From Embiotoca jacksoni (lineage: Eukaryota > Chordata > Actinopteri > Embiotocidae): DNA of 64,000 nucleotides. Below the pieces are notes generated by a model. It saw only the letters and a program-made list of their open reading frames with translations, did no database searches and was not told the origin of the DNA. The stretch spans positions 14,534,818 through 14,598,817 of the forward strand of contig JAKOON010000011.1 of the NCBI GenBank assembly GCA_022577435.1. Direction: 5' to 3'. Shown in pieces: positions 1-13,264 of the stretch (position 1 is its first letter; each line of letters opens with the position of its first letter). The position numbers were made by a program, and so were the translations under genes.

Positions 1-129
1 ATATTTCGCCAGATATGTTGTATGAATTCCTACAGAAGGTTGCGGAGACCAAAAGAGAGGTAAAAAAAATAATACATGTTTTGCCATGCAGTCCAGTATC
101 ATAGCAAAGTGTAAAATACAGCCACAAGT

Positions 130-141
130 CCACTAGAGGGC
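130..141 (+). promoter_or_regulatory. CTCF-core-like site (forward)
   Basis: CCACTAGAGGGC matches the CTCF core CCASYAGRKGGC at all positions. It is the left arm of a 15-bp perfect inverted repeat with 323-337. The context CACAAGTCCACTAGAGGGC also occurs, imperfectly, near 36616, so the site may sit in a dispersed repeat. Confidence 0.4.
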
Positions 142-322
142 GGTATGTCTTTGTAACGGCTGGCATCGTGAGAAGACCACGAGGTGGGTCATGTGATGGA
201 TGTCATGTGTGTTTTGTGTGGCTGGATCTTGTTTTTTTTTGCTTTTCCAAATGTTGTTGTTGTTGTCCTAAACCACATAGTTTTCGACACCTTTCTTGAC
301 AAAGTCATGACACCGACAGGCT

Positions 323-334
323 GCCCTCTAGTGG
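323..334 (-). promoter_or_regulatory. CTCF-core-like site (reverse)
   Basis: GCCCTCTAGTGG is the exact reverse complement of the core at 130-141. The two motifs face each other 181 bp apart. Binding cannot be judged from sequence. Confidence 0.4.
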
Positions 335-3165
335 ACTCTCTGGTGTGTTACACACGTTGTATTGATATCGGGTTCCGCCAAGTGTATGTCTATACTGAAT
401 GCTAATGTTGCACAGTTATTAATTCATTAAGGTGATCAATTAATATGTCAACAAAGTGATTATATGATCAAGTCATGTCTTCAACATTTAAAATAACTAT
501 ATTTCAGCAAATTGTAAAGGCTTTATTGTGAAGTTCATCTTTGAAATATTGTTTATGAAATCAGAGCTGAGAGTAAAGGTTACTAATACCTTACTTTTTG
601 AAAATTAAACCATGATTTGTTAATTTTTTTTTATAGTTTTAGATTCAAGCTGAGCTTTTTAATACAGTGGGTTATTGTAGTTAGTTGCATAATGTGATAT
701 TGAAAAAATAGGCATGTCGTTTCTCCGCTGACCCCGCAGCAGTTGTACCTTATCAACAGAATTCTGTCTAATTTTGTTGAAGTGGCCTCTTTTCTAAAAT
801 CATTTTTTGTGGGTGTGGCAGCGTGCATTGTATTCAATCACTTCAGACACTGCTAATGACAGATGGCTTGCCTGAATCTTTAAATTCCACACACAAGGCC
901 TTTCAATAAATATTCCAATAAGGCAAACTTTTAGCAGCACTAAATCAGAACAAACATGCATTCATCAACATGACACTCTCTCCTGCGTTGGCACTGACTG
1001 TTGTTGCTGGTCCATGCGATGCAGAAAGTCCATCATGGATATTTTTTCCTGTCGAAGCAGGGCCGGTTCCTCTGTAACTCTTGGCTTTCTCAGATGTAGC
1101 AATGGCTTTGCTACTGAAGAGGAAAAGCAGGCAGCCAAACACCAACTGCCAGACACACAAAGTCTCAACTCTTGTTGTGACACGCTGGGGAATTGAGTTG
1201 TGCCAAAACGAGCACTGCTAAAAATTAACACAGTTTCTAATTTAATGGGGAAGCATCAAAAGAGACATGCAAAAATGATGCTCATCTTCATTTGTGCCAT
1301 GGCACTGAAATTGTCTGGAGCGCCCCTAAAGACAGGAACAGAAGCAGGAGGGGAGAGTACAGCATGAGAAGTGTGAGGAAGAGGGAAAAAAAAGAGTGTA
1401 ACCACAGAGAACTTGAGGACTTATTTGACTCTTTGCGCTGCTGTGATGCACTACAATGCAATGTGGACTTGTCTGAGAGTTACCTGCGTAGTCAGTTCAG
1501 TCTTGTACAAATCCCGTCAAATGAAAGACATTCATTTCTATATATAGAGTTGCATGTCTTCATATGAGAGGCAGAAACGGCAAATTTCTGGAGTGGAATA
1601 TTCTGAAGTTAAACAAAACGGTGTGAAAGAGTTAGATATCGGGAGTTTATTTTCTCAGTTCGAATGCAGCAGTTTAATTAAGACATAAAGATATATAAAA
1701 TGGGGCTATGATTTAGAACCATGAGTGTAGGAATGTGATATGTAAACCTATAAAAGTCGCAAATGGTTATTGGTCAGCTTTGTACCTTGTACAAGCAACG
1801 TATTTAAGCGGCGTTAATTGTACCACATTGCATGTTAGGAAAGAGAAAGTTGTGATGGATATGTTGGTGCTTTGTTGTCATTTGCATCTAAAACCTCTCT
1901 AGTGTGATGACATTGTAACTAATACAGATTATGGAGTTCACATAAAAACAACTCAAAGTAAAAGTTGAATTCGATTTTTTTTTTTTTATGGGATTAGTGT
2001 TTTAACTGCCACTAGAGTTCAGGTTTAACTTCTGAAAAGGTTTAAAAGATCAACTCCTAGAAAAGAGTTACTGTCATTGTGCTTAAGAGTGTATTCAGTG
2101 GTCTCATATACAGTTGATTTGAACTCAGAAAGTTTATTCCAAAGGTTAAGGATTGTTATAATGTCTTATTGTTCTCACACCAACTCTCTGTGCTTCATAT
2201 ACAAACATGATTAGATGTTGGTGCACTCTGTAGTATATTAAAACACATCTGGGTTCTCCCACTTAGCTGAGTTTAAGTGTGAGAACCCTCCCCGTCATGC
2301 GTGTGAAGAAAACACTCGCAGCAGGTTCCTTCAGTGACTTGGATGGGGTGACATTTCTTCATGAGAATGAATCACCGGCATCAAAGCGTCATTTCAGGCT
2401 CATGCCTCTTCATTTACACGGCTGTCTATCATGAGCACGGCACACGTACGCGCATAATCAAGAGAGAGAGGCAGATGGAGAAACAGACCGGCAAAGCGTT
2501 ATCTTTGAGCATTTGCATCTGCGGGAGCGGACATGTAATCCGCCGAGAAAAGATGGATGCTACACGGCAGCCAAAGACATAGATGAGGGAACATGAGTGA
2601 GGAAAAAATAGTGCAACTGTGGAGGCGCACATGACGTGCCCTATCACACACATTGTGTGGGCACATTTAAAATATCTTTTGGGACATATAGTGGCAGACA
2701 TATTTTGTTTGCAGTATGTTTTTCTGTTTCTAAAACTTAAGTGTATTCCGGTCAGTCGCTGTTTAAATTAATTTGGTTCTAGAGTGTGGCTGTAAACACT
2801 GATACAAAGACAGACGATATACGCCATATGTGGCCATTTATCATTCTTCTCTGCTCTCAACTTTGATATCTGATTGTAGTCTTTATTTTTATGTAAATAA
2901 AAAAGATGCCTGGAAATGTGGGAGTTGCAGGGAAGAGATTAAAAGAAAAAAATAGCAGCCTAGAGCTGCACAAAAGAGGCAGTGATTTATTCTCTCTTTT
3001 AGTTAAAGCGACTGTTGTAATAAAAATGTATCGAATGACGATGTGTACTTTTTTTTGTTTGGACAATATGAAAGGGGTCGCTTGTAATCATGATCCCACA
3101 GAGAATTATAATCTCAAACTGCTGTTCCTCTCTGCTTGAAGGAGCTTTATAGAGAGTTTCAGCTC

Positions 3166-3640
3166 ATTGTTCAGCTGTACGGCCTCAAACTGTTCTGTTT
3201 TGGTTCACTGTCACTGCTTTTAGAGTGTTGTTTTTCGGCCAAAGCAGACAATTTGCTACTAGCTGGGAAACCTTTCGGAGCATTTAGCAGCTGAAGATTA
3301 GCCCGGTGTTCCCAGACCGAAATTCACTGTGTGAATACACAGTTGTACGTCTGGCTACACTTCATAGGGAATTGTTTCCATTCATTGCATTGTACTGGGC
3401 GTAGACCTTGTGTTTATCATTGGAGCTAAAGCTATTGGAGCAGCCTTAACCAATTGGTATTGACCACCATGCGCGGTGAAAATCAACCACGGCTACAACC
3501 ACATTTTGGATAAATGCTTTACTCAACATCATCACACTTCGCCACCGACACTGGTCACTGATTGGACCGTTATTCAGAGTGGCTGTGCCAACGTTAACGC
3601 AAACAGGGTTTCCAGACTAAAATCACAGCAAAGAAGACTG
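3166..3640. other. possible unassigned dispersed repeat
   Basis: GTGTTCCCAGACCGAAATTC (near 3308) and GGGTTTCCAGACTAAAATC (near 3607) are similar direct words about 300 bp apart; CACTGTGTGAATACACAGT near 3328 is a short palindrome. It looks like repeat sequence but I cannot name it. Confidence 0.3.
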
Positions 3641-6600
3641 AAGCTGTGAGCAATAGTCTGGTAGATAGCTGAAGATATCCTTCAGGTGGTGGTAAGGGCC
3701 AAAAACAGACCAAAAAGGAGTAGAACTGCAAATAATTATTACTCAATGGCTGCAGCAGAAATAAACAAAGTTTTTCCAACAACTTTGCCATGTATAATAA
3801 AGGTGATGAGATGCGTGTCGTGTTCACTACTGGTTTCCCTTTTTTTTTTTTTTTTTTTTTTATATCAAAGTGGCAAAATAAAAAAGAAAGCCCCTGAACC
3901 CTATTATTCACACAATGCTACTTGAAGCAGACTTTCTCATGTAAACTTGTCTCTAAACCAAAATAAGCCGACACTGAGGGTTCTTTTCTCAGATTTGATA
4001 CAGCTCCTCCAGAGCTACGGAAGTGTCCTTATGATTCGTAAACTGATCATCGTGGTGGAATGCTCCTTTTTAAAGCCAAGAAAATGCAGGAGAATCCTTT
4101 GTGTAACTACTTGAAATAAATCCAAATTTACATTAGTCCACGAACACTTCTGGATCTTGTCTGCCATCAGCCCTGATATTTGGATTAACACCGTGGAACA
4201 ATTTAGTTGTGTGAGCTGGACAGATGAGACCGTGTTCGCAATCTTTTTCAGAGTGGCTGAGCAAAACACTATTGATTTCTCCTCTGCAGGTGGATTAAGA
4301 AACACGTTTGCTTTCCTCGGGAGAACAGTCTCGGGATGACTTCAGTGTAAATATGGAATACTTTGTGTGTGTGCGTGTGTGTGTGTGTCACAGGCAGACG
4401 GACATATTGCAAGCTGAAATTTTGGCACTGACATTTGCGTGTTTTATGTCTGACATTTCTGCAGACAAACAAACAATGTCCAATCCGTCAAGAACAACAG
4501 AGCAACACACTGAGATACCTGACCAGATAAAACTAACACAAAAATAATCTATTCTTTTCTAGTTGTAAATCGTTTATACTCAGAAAAGTTGGATTTTTAA
4601 GATACTGCCAAGTGGCCAATTATGTTAGAGGGTGGCTGACTGAATGTGAAATATTAAGTGTCTGTAAAATTTGATGGAAAGTTCTTCACACTTTCACCAA
4701 AGCACATCCAGTAACCTTAATTTTTCTTCTCTTGATTTATCTTTTTATGTTCCATTATTTCTTTCCTCGCTGTCCTTCATAATCAGATCTTGTCTTATAC
4801 TTGACTGCCTTCACAATCCTTTCCATTCAAACTACTGCTACACCTGTGTAGATAATAATTGTATTCTTGACCTTTAGGTTGGCACATTGTGCAATTTCAC
4901 AGGAAATGTTGAAATGTACTAAAAGTTGTTGTACAGGAAGGATGGATGGGTGTGTTACGCTCTAACCCCAAATATTGTTTCCATGCTTTGGCAGCAGAAA
5001 TATTTTTGTTATAAAATATCTCTCCTTTTATGTCGTATAGTCTACACAGCGAGCTCATGACAGTGCAGATAGGTTCTAGTTGTCGGCCCATATTTTCCTG
5101 CCTCTCTAATGCTGTCTTATTACCAGCTCCCAGAGACCCTTTTCTACCTGTGATCTTCCAGCGCTGACACTATCTGCTCAGTGTCTCTGCTGATGCCATG
5201 CAAAATGACAGCCCCAAGTCTTCTGTTCCACTGCCAGATAACAGTACAGGGGGGGCCCATAGAGAAGAAAATACCAAATCACATACGGCCCTCAGTGGTG
5301 ACAGACTCCGTCTTTGTGCACTTGAAATTCGCTGCAGCAGAAAAAAACCCAAAACAAGGGCTGTCCTACTCTGGTAGCTCTGCAAGTTTGTTGTAAAAAA
5401 AACCATTTTATTGAGTTTGCATTGGGGCGAGCAGTGGAACTGCCAAAGAAAGCATCAAAGCTGTAATGAGATACAAGAGGGTTGTATAAGAGGTGGCAGT
5501 CATATAGAAGCAGCAACTTTCAAATGTTTTTTGTTGTTGTTTCACTAACTGAAGCAGTTTCTTGTAAATCTGTTAGAGTATCTTTGATACTCAGAAGGAG
5601 CTTGGAGCAGAGTTGCAGTTCCTTCATGTTGGACGGAGATAGTTGGGGGTAGTTTGGGCAACTGATCAAGATGTCTAAAGAATGCTTCACCGTGGAGGTT
5701 TTTCTGGGAACATTCAACTGAGTGGAGACTCTTTTGGTGCAGGCTTGGAACATGCTGGAGGGATTGCATATCCTCTACGACCTGAGATTGTCTTGGCTTG
5801 TCAGTAAAAGAAGAGGAATGGGAATGTGGGTTGGGAGAAGGGATGCATGTCTGGAATCTTTTGATAATGTTGTGGGCCAAAAAGGGTGGAAAATGGATAG
5901 ATGGGCAGTGGGGGACTTATAGGCTTAACCAATCTTCCTTGCATATCTGCGAGCTGATAATTTCCCATTTGTGTGCCGAGCCATTCGGATAATCTTGCTC
6001 TCTTCCCGCTCAAAGCTTGGTCATCAAGGTTGACCCACACTGGGAGTGTTTCCAGTCAATCATTAGCAACACCGGCCGTCTGGGGGTGGCAAGATGCCAG
6101 CAGTGGTGGGAAGATTTCCAGCAATCTCATGTGGCGTGCTGTGATGACAGCGAGGCTGGGTTGTGGGTGGCAGCTTTGCCCTTGTGAAAGTTCCACCGGT
6201 CCTACTCCCACTATTTGGAGGACAACAAAGATGCAGCTCTGTGGCCCTGTCTTTGCTTATTGCCAGATCGAAATCACTTTCACTACCATGAAGACCATTA
6301 ACACAAACATGTTCTTTCAGTACTGGTTCCTCTTCAGGACTAATCTGATTAAAACGCTGTCAAAAGCAATGACACCACCGGCCACTACCATCTCTGGGTC
6401 TTTCCAACGTCCGAATAAATGGTCGGGCGATGGTGTGCAAACACATGCCCCTTGTCTAAAAATAGGTTTCCCCGCTGTCTATGCAATGGCATATCAAGCA
6501 TACATTTTGGCATGCAAGGACCGTCCCTGTTGGCGTCAACAGGCTAGTGGAACGTGAAGAGAGGACATATGTGCAGAATTCACCAGACCTGCCTTTGTTG

Positions 6601-7025
6601 GCTTCACTATCCTCCCACATTCTGCTGTGCAGGAAGGAGAGGTGGGGAGTGGAAATTTATTCCTGACTGTCTGGTGTTGTGCTCAGGTCTCTCAGCAGGT
6701 TCATGTTTGGAGCTAAGATGAGACCAGTGGGCATGAGAGACTTATCGTGTAGGAGGCGTACAGAGCTGATGCTTTAAGATCTGCATGTGTTGGCTGTGCT
6801 GTCTCTCACCTCCTGCTTAGTAGTTGGATTGGATGGAATGTGCCAGCTCTGTCCCAGACGACCTCGAGTATGATGCCCGCAGTCAGTGTAACACAGCTTT
6901 GGCTGCCCATGTATTTAGTTTTAAAAGGATTTGCTAAGCAGAGTAACAGGTTGCCTCACGGAATAGGTTCGTTTTTTTTTTGTTTCAAATCAATCTCAAA
7001 ACACACACCTCAGCTGTGTTGAGTC
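3641..7025. other. no gene recognised; one 194-codon frame
   Basis: Contains a T22 run at 3839-3860. The plus frame 5973-6557 (194 codons) is long for chance, and its opposite strand (5545-5880) has a 111-codon frame, but neither shows a motif, family resemblance or splice site. A decayed transposon is possible. Confidence 0.4.
4358..4390. repeat. short (GT)n microsatellite
   Basis: TTTGTGTGTGTGCGTG followed by TG units ending TCACAGG. It interrupts otherwise unremarkable sequence. Confidence 0.9.
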
Positions 7026-7029
7026 ATTG

Positions 7030-7235
7030 GTCCCCAGTGTTGGAAAGGTTACTTTTGATATGTAACAGGTTACAGATTATTGTCACCATGTTAAAAATAT
7101 AATAAAGTCATGGAACTATTTTAGTTACTTCATCAAAGTAACTTAACCAGGTACATTTTACTATATTACTTAACACTACATTTTCATTTATATTGTAACT
7201 TTAATCCATTCCATGTAACTCGTTCCTCCCCAACA
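7030..7235 (+). mobile_element. teleost dispersed repeat (TTGGAAAGGTTACTTTTG type)
   Basis: CCCAGTGTTGGAAAGGTTAC, TTTTGATATGTAACAGGTTA, CAGATTATTGTCACC, TTAGTTACTTCATCAAAGTAACTTAA and related AGTTACTT/AAGTAACT words form the well-known fish repeat built on alternating GTTAC and GTAAC. The copy is degenerate; boundaries are approximate. Confidence 0.6.
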
Positions 7236-8065
7236 TAAGGAAAATAAGCTATATGTGTATTATAGTACGTCTGAACACAACTGCCCAGTGGGAAAAGAGT
7301 TAATGAATGTTGTGTTCAGCGAGAAACTACAGACTCATTAGAGGATGGACAGCCTACTGCCAACTACACGTGTGAATGCACCAGTTGTCGTGTTGTTGCC
7401 CATCAACATTTGTTCCTAATTTGTTTACAGAAAAGTAAACAACTGCGTTCTATATAAAAATAAAAACACCAATTTTGTTTCATTCTATTCCATCGTAACT
7501 GATTATTGTCAGTCCCTCAGCAACTGCCTGACTCTTTACCGCTGAGTTAACTACTATAGCTTAGTCAATCGACTGTGTATTGCATAAAGGGTTTCCAGGC
7601 TTCTCAAAGCTTTTTTTTTTTATGGACTTTTCTTTTTAATCACCGTTTCATTGGTGACAAACCACAGAATGTGTATGAATAGCTGCATTGAAAAAAAAAA
7701 AATGATTCGCCGACAATAGACTGTAGATTACAGTCAGTCCCCTCAACTGGAGTGTGTACAATGTGGATGTCAAAACACACAAAGGGATGAAAAAAAAAAA
7801 AAGAAAGAAAAAAAAAAGATTTAGGGGCACAACCAAGCAGACAAACAAACACTCACACAGGCACAAACAATGCTGCAAACGCTGTCATCTTCACACGAGG
7901 ACACATTCCGCACACTGTTTGGTATTTCTGGTGCAAAGCTCTCAAGACATTAATGAGTAAAATGTTAGCTCATGTTGGGTGGATGGATTTTCACACTAGG
8001 CAAATTCTGCCAGACAGGTTTCACACAGAGACATTGTTTTCTGATTCGCACATGTCAAAGGAATA

Positions 8066-8086
8066 CACACACACACACACACACAG
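8066..8086. repeat. short (CA)n microsatellite
   Basis: About ten CA units between GGAATA and GAAATAAAC. Nearby 67-87-codon frames depend on it. Confidence 0.9.
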
Positions 8087-10510
8087 AAATAAACACAGAT
8101 TTAGAGGAACACTTTGTTCGCTGGAAGTTGCGTATTTGCAGGCACGGGGCTGCTGCTCTGTATTCAGTGGCTGCCCATGGTTTGGATATAACTCATTTCT
8201 GAAAGCGAAAGCCTGACATCCCACTGTGTCTCATATTGGCTTACTTTTGTTTTTGTTTTTCTGCTGCACTAATATTGCATTCCCTGGCTCGCTCGCTCGA
8301 GAACAATCTGCCTGAATTTACCGCAGCTGTAAAGCCATTTTCCCCAGGAAAGGTGACCTCCCCTCCAGGTGTGGTGAATCCGTCATGGATTCTCTGCCAC
8401 CTCAGTTCCTGCTGCTAATGACAGCAATACTTTGCAGCGTATCTTCATGCTTGTTGATGGCCTTTTCTGGCTGTAGGGATATTTCAAGCTGAAGTGTGTT
8501 ACGGACGGGTATAAATACCTGGTTATACGCTGTGGGTTATTTATGTTTTCACATCCAATATTTACTTAGTTGACACAATTCTAAAGCAAACATTCCTCAA
8601 ATATTCCTTTCTTTCTATTAGCTTTGTCATATCAAGAGGATGTTAATGGGATGATAGAGATGAAAAGCCTTTTGCATGCTTATTAATGGGAATTTTTTTT
8701 TTGAAGGCACTGATAAAAGAGTCTGTATAATCTTTTCATTTGATCACATTACCAAAAAACAAGTGTATCATAGTGTATGTTCTCCAGCAGAGAGGCATGT
8801 GGATATCTCATGACCCTGTACACTGAGCGCGGAGCATGTGTATTTATAATTCATGTTTTGTTTTTCTGTAAGACGGCAGAAAGAAAAAAAAAAAAGAAGT
8901 AATGAACCTGTATATCAAAACAAGACAAGACAGAAACTCATATTTATATTGCATTATAGATCAAAGAGTATGGAGTCTTGACAAAGCTGGGAGATAAAAG
9001 CCTCTGAAAATGTGACACACTTGAAAAAAAAAACCACTTTGAAAAAAAAAAAAAAGTTTTACTCAGTTGCTGTAAATATGTAATTTTTGTCCCAAAGCAA
9101 CCCATTTTACTGAGAGTACACTATACGTTTTAAAGCCAGTCTTTTCAGCCTGATGAGGACCAACTTATCATGTTAGCTGCAGGAGGAATGGCATCCGGTT
9201 TTGTGACGCTACTTGTCGGGTTGTGCAACTCCAGGTTGGACTGCTAGCATTAGCATCCTAACTACTTTCAGTGCATACAAATAGGGCGCGTTTAAAAAAA
9301 AAAAAAAAATGCTGAAATTCTTGGTCTGGTTGTCATCGGTTTGAGGTCGAGGTTTGTCCGTTGATAGCTTGATTGTTGGCATTTATTGCGCTTTTTTTTT
9401 TCCAGTCACGTGACGGGTGTAGCTGTCATTAACTCGAGTAAAGCTCACCTGTGTCCACCTTCTGTTTTGCTGCGTGTCTGTGTGAGCGACACACAGCAGA
9501 GCAGAGAAGCACACAAATGAACTTGACTTTTTGTGACAGAAAAATGTATGTGTGACTCTCACACCGAGCTGAAATGAAACGGGTGCGCAGGAAGTAAATA
9601 AATAGTAGTTACTGGACGTAACTGCAGTTCTAGGAGTACAATCGTATTTTGTTTCTTTCAGAAAAAACAATTGTAGGGGAAACACTAGCAGGATGTGCGT
9701 CTTTACTGACTTCAAATCATTTAAAAAAAAAAAAGAAAAAGTGTTTAATTAAGACAATCTCTACACTAGGATTATGAAAAAAGAATTCAACAAATGTGTG
9801 AAAGTGGGGCGAGGAAAGGAACACCATTTGGGGTAAGAGGGCACGCCGGTCAAAGGTATTATTAAAACTCCTCGCGCTGCTGTTTACCTCAGCATGCTGT
9901 TTTCACACCTCTGCTGAAATACGCTCTCCTTAGTATCTTTCAGTAGTGACAGAAAACTTGAACTCTAGTAAACACAGGTAGGTTACTTTAACATTCCAGG
10001 CACAAAGCTGTCATGCACACCCCCTCTTAGATATAATTTACATCTGGAGGCACTGGGTCAGCATTACCATAGTGAGTTCAGAATGAGAATACTGAATAGT
10101 AACTCCCACACCCTAGCGACTAACCAGTAATTTGCTGACTAAGGTGCAGAGCACCAATGGAAATACTCCTCAGTCAGAGCCTAGAGATGTGTAATGACCA
10201 CTGGTTACCATACATCTGATCCAAAAAGGGCTGCGGGGCCGTGCGATAAAAAAAAAAAAAAAAAAGGCCCACGCCATTAACATCACAGGGGCCGTAAAGC
10301 TGTCACTGCCACTCCATGCTCTTCCTACATAAAGCTGATTTGTGATGGCGCCAATCCGCCAGCCTTCAATCTCCCTAATGATGGCCAGATCCATCACACT
10401 CATTTAATCAGAGCTGTAAGGAAAGCAAAGGAGATGTATGAGGCCATTGTGCGCCTCAATGGGTGCTTCATAAAGACACTAACATACGCTGTCCCACACT
10501 GCCCCCAAAT

Positions 10511-10538
10511 CTAAATGATTATATAATCAGTCATTTAG
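10511..10538. other. 28-bp nested palindrome
   Basis: CTAAATGA (10511-10518) and TCATTTAG (10531-10538) are perfect reverse complements. Within them TGATTATATAATCA (10516-10529) is itself a perfect 14-bp palindrome. TGATTAT resembles homeodomain/TALE half-sites. Confidence 0.6.
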
Positions 10539-10789
10539 TGGAGTTGTTTCTTTTCTTTCTCTTCTTTGCACCCACTTGACACTAATGAGAAAGTAGCACA
10601 AACAACTTCAACCCCCTTGAATTGATGGTTTAAGTTGATAGAATGCCCAAAAGCAGTGAGGTCGCCACGGAAAAGAAAACAGACTGCCAACAAGAGAGAC
10701 AGAAAATGTGACCAAAGTCCTGCAAAGTCAACAAAAACAAGTTGTTCGTCGCCTCCTTCGCAAACAATTTGGTGTGCTTTTTGATCAAA

Positions 10790-11096
10790 CTCTTATACAA
10801 TAAAGATCTGTCGCCAATATCCCAATAATATAAAAGACAGTTTTAAGAAGCTTTTAAAAACCCACTTGATTCACGAGCTCTTTGCACCCCAGTGAATGCT
10901 GGCCTCCTGTGTAGTTTTATTGACTTTGCGTCTGATCCCGTGTTACCCGTTGTGTGTTTTATGGTTTTTATATCATTTGAATATTGTTTTATACTCGCTT
11001 GTGTTTTGGCTGTTGTTGTTTTTTACTTGTTGTACAGCACCTTGTAACCTTGGTTTTGAAAGGGGCTTTATAAATAAAGTTAATATTATTATTGTC
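10790..11096 (+). mobile_element. 3' end of a LINE-type retrotransposon
   Basis: This resembles the 3' tail of teleost LINE copies. A region encoding a degraded C-terminus (…LKTHLIHELF-like reading, CTTTTAAAAACCCAC) is followed by a T-rich untranslated stretch, then TTGTACAGCACCTTGTAACC, GGTTTTGAAAGGGGCTTTATAAATAAAGTTAATATTATTATTG. The GCTTTATAAATAAAGT…(ATT)n ending is characteristic of fish L2/Rex-like elements. Only the 3' end is present, as expected for 5'-truncated insertion. Confidence 0.65.
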
Positions 11097-11496
11097 TCAG
11101 TAGGATTAGGCAATTAAAACATCTTTGTTATGTTTAGGGATGAAATTAATACAGCAGTTTCTCTTGTCAAAATCAAATTTCAACCTTCGGTACTCAAAAT
11201 ATCTCAGCCTCCATATTTTCCCCACAGATATTATCCATAGACACAAGAGGTTGCTTGTCATGGAAACTTGAAAAAAAAAAAGAGTCTCTATTAAGTGTTT
11301 GAATAGAAAACCAATTGGAGAAGGATGGTTTTGACGGACAGACGAATACAAAGACATTAGGCGGAGGAAGAAGTCAAACAAGTAGTCCCTTAATTTGCAG
11401 CCAGTCTTTCACAGCTCATCTTTTATATATGTGTCATGAGTACTGCTTCTTTTTTTTTACATCAATGAAAAGGTGTCTGTAATCAACACCACTGTT

Positions 11497-11498
<2 letters not shown>

Positions 11499-11525
<27 letters not shown>
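11499..11525. repeat. poly(C) run, 27 nt
   Basis: Uninterrupted C27 next to a poly(T) stretch at 11451-11459. On the minus strand this is a long G-run. Long homopolymers of this kind are often miscounted in assemblies. Confidence 0.95.
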
Positions 11526-11528
<3 letters not shown>

Positions 11529-12097
11529 CGAGTATGATACCTGCACACAGGACGCGTGCGCGGCAGCTGAGTGCCTGAGGAGGTGGTGGACCAGTGGACC
11601 GGTGTCCCAGGAGTGCCGGGGAGTTCACCGTGCAGTCAGCTGTGCAGGATGAGGAAGTCGGTAGGGAGAGAGCGGGAGTGAAGTCAAGAAATATGGAAAT
11701 CAGAATGAACAATCTGTCATGGGAACTTTTCTTTGGCCTCAGACACACTATGGTGAGAGTGGAGGTAGGCATTGGAATTAAAGAAAATGAAACACCTAAA
11801 AAACAACTTTTGACAGACAAGTGGATAAAATAGCTTAGGTTATTTATTCCTTTCAGTGATTTTGATGCTGAGGAAAAAAAAAAAAGTAAGTTATTTCTGT
11901 TTCTTTCTTTTGCATTCAGTCATAACTGTGTCAGAGGCTTTGTGGTAATTGTCCTTTACCTGTTCGTGACTGCAGCCAATTCCACAGCATCAGGCGCGAC
12001 GGCTGGGCTCTTTGTGCAACTCAGCAGAAAGTTGACAATATTATTCTTTTGCCTAAAGCGATTGAACCAGATTGTGTGTGCAAACCATCTGTAGGTA

Positions 12098-12145
12098 GGT
12101 GTGTGTGTGTGTGTGCGTGTGCCTGTGCCTATGCCTGTGTGTGCA
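12098..12145. repeat. short degenerate (TG)n
   Basis: A TG run interrupted by CG and CC (TGTGCGTGTGCCTGTGCC). Confidence 0.85.
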
Positions 12146-12403
12146 CTTGGAGGCGGTTGTTGGTTGATATATTGGGAAACAAACTGGTGGACAATTGTGT
12201 GGGTGGACGGTGGGGGGAAAAAAAGAAAGAGGGGTACAGGGGTGTTGGAAGTGTGCAGGCAGCCAAACAAATAGCTGACTCTGTACTCCTCCAGGCAAAA
12301 ATGAGGTTACTTCTCCAGCGAAGCTGCCCAATAAACTCTGCAATGACGTTAGGGTCGTAGACAGGACTCAGCTTATCACTTTATGTATGTGTAACGTAAC
12401 GTG

Positions 12404-12405
<2 letters not shown>

Positions 12406-12468
<63 letters not shown>
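12406..12468. repeat. (TG)n microsatellite
   Basis: About 26 TG units are followed by GCGCGCGTGTG. The alternating purine-pyrimidine run could adopt Z-DNA. Overlapping 'ORFs' made of His-Thr or Cys-Val repeats are artefacts. Confidence 0.98.
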
Positions 12469-13233
12469 CAAGCTTGCACGAGTGAATGTGTAAGCCTGAT
12501 GTAAAGAAAAGGAGGGAGGAAGATGAAGATAGTGGAAAAGCAGAATATGAAAGGAGGAAAAAAAGAGGAGAGGCACTCAGAGTGAGACGCCTACCTTTGC
12601 TGTTTTAGTGAGCTATGCCCGGTGGGACAGTGCATGACACCATATTAGATTTTCTGCTTATTGCCTTGGCCAAACTTTCCCGCCCCGGGGTCACTTTGCT
12701 GTATAAGGGAGACGTGCATTACTCCAATCTCCTGGAAACCTCCCAGATATGTTGATCCAAGGCTTTAATATCAACCAGCTAACCTCTTAAGATCCACCCC
12801 AGGTTAATTCAATTCAAACAACTTTAACAGCGAACATGTCAATATTGAAAATATTCACTTCAGGATTACACTTGGGTATATCCAATTTCAACAGCAGTGT
12901 TGCTGGAGATCAGTAGGATCCATCTTAATGGGGAGCTGCATCAGCAACTGCATCAGTGCTCATTTAGTTAATAAAAGGTGAGTGCTACTGTGTGTAGCTA
13001 GAGACGCCTCCTTCACCTATTTTCTTTTTTTTTTTGCGGCCACGGGGTGGACGGAGGCTATGCCAGTTGTGAAGGAGAGAAGCTATAACCTGCAGCTGAG
13101 TGATGGGATCTCAGTGCCCAAGGAGCAAGCAGTAAAATATCAATAGGAAAACATTCTATTTCAAGTCACTTTATCACCGTTGCTATTTCGCTGTCTGCTG
13201 AACCTTGAATGATTAATGAAACATAATTCATTT

Positions 13234-13264
13234 GCACACACACACACACACGCACGCACGCCTA
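13234..13264. repeat. short (CA)n with CGCA tail
   Basis: CACA units followed by CGCACGCACGCC. Confidence 0.9.

Larger units (their letters stand above)
1..3165. other. no gene recognised
   Basis: Apart from the two CTCF-core matches, only short chance frames, T- and A-runs and unassigned sequence. A 91-codon frame (1292-1567) has no recognisable domain and no splice context. Confidence 0.6.
7240..10785. other. no gene recognised
   Basis: Homopolymer-rich non-coding sequence. The nested palindrome (10511-10538) lies in a repeat-free stretch from about 10300 to 10545 that might be conserved non-coding DNA. Confidence 0.5.

Noticed and set aside
5973..6557. 194-codon open frame as a gene
   Set aside because: No family resemblance, motif, initiation or splice context. 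Length is near the upper end of chance for a window this size.
11434..11820. 128-codon minus-strand frame
   Set aside because: Contains poly-Gly from the C27 run; no domain or conservation signal visible.
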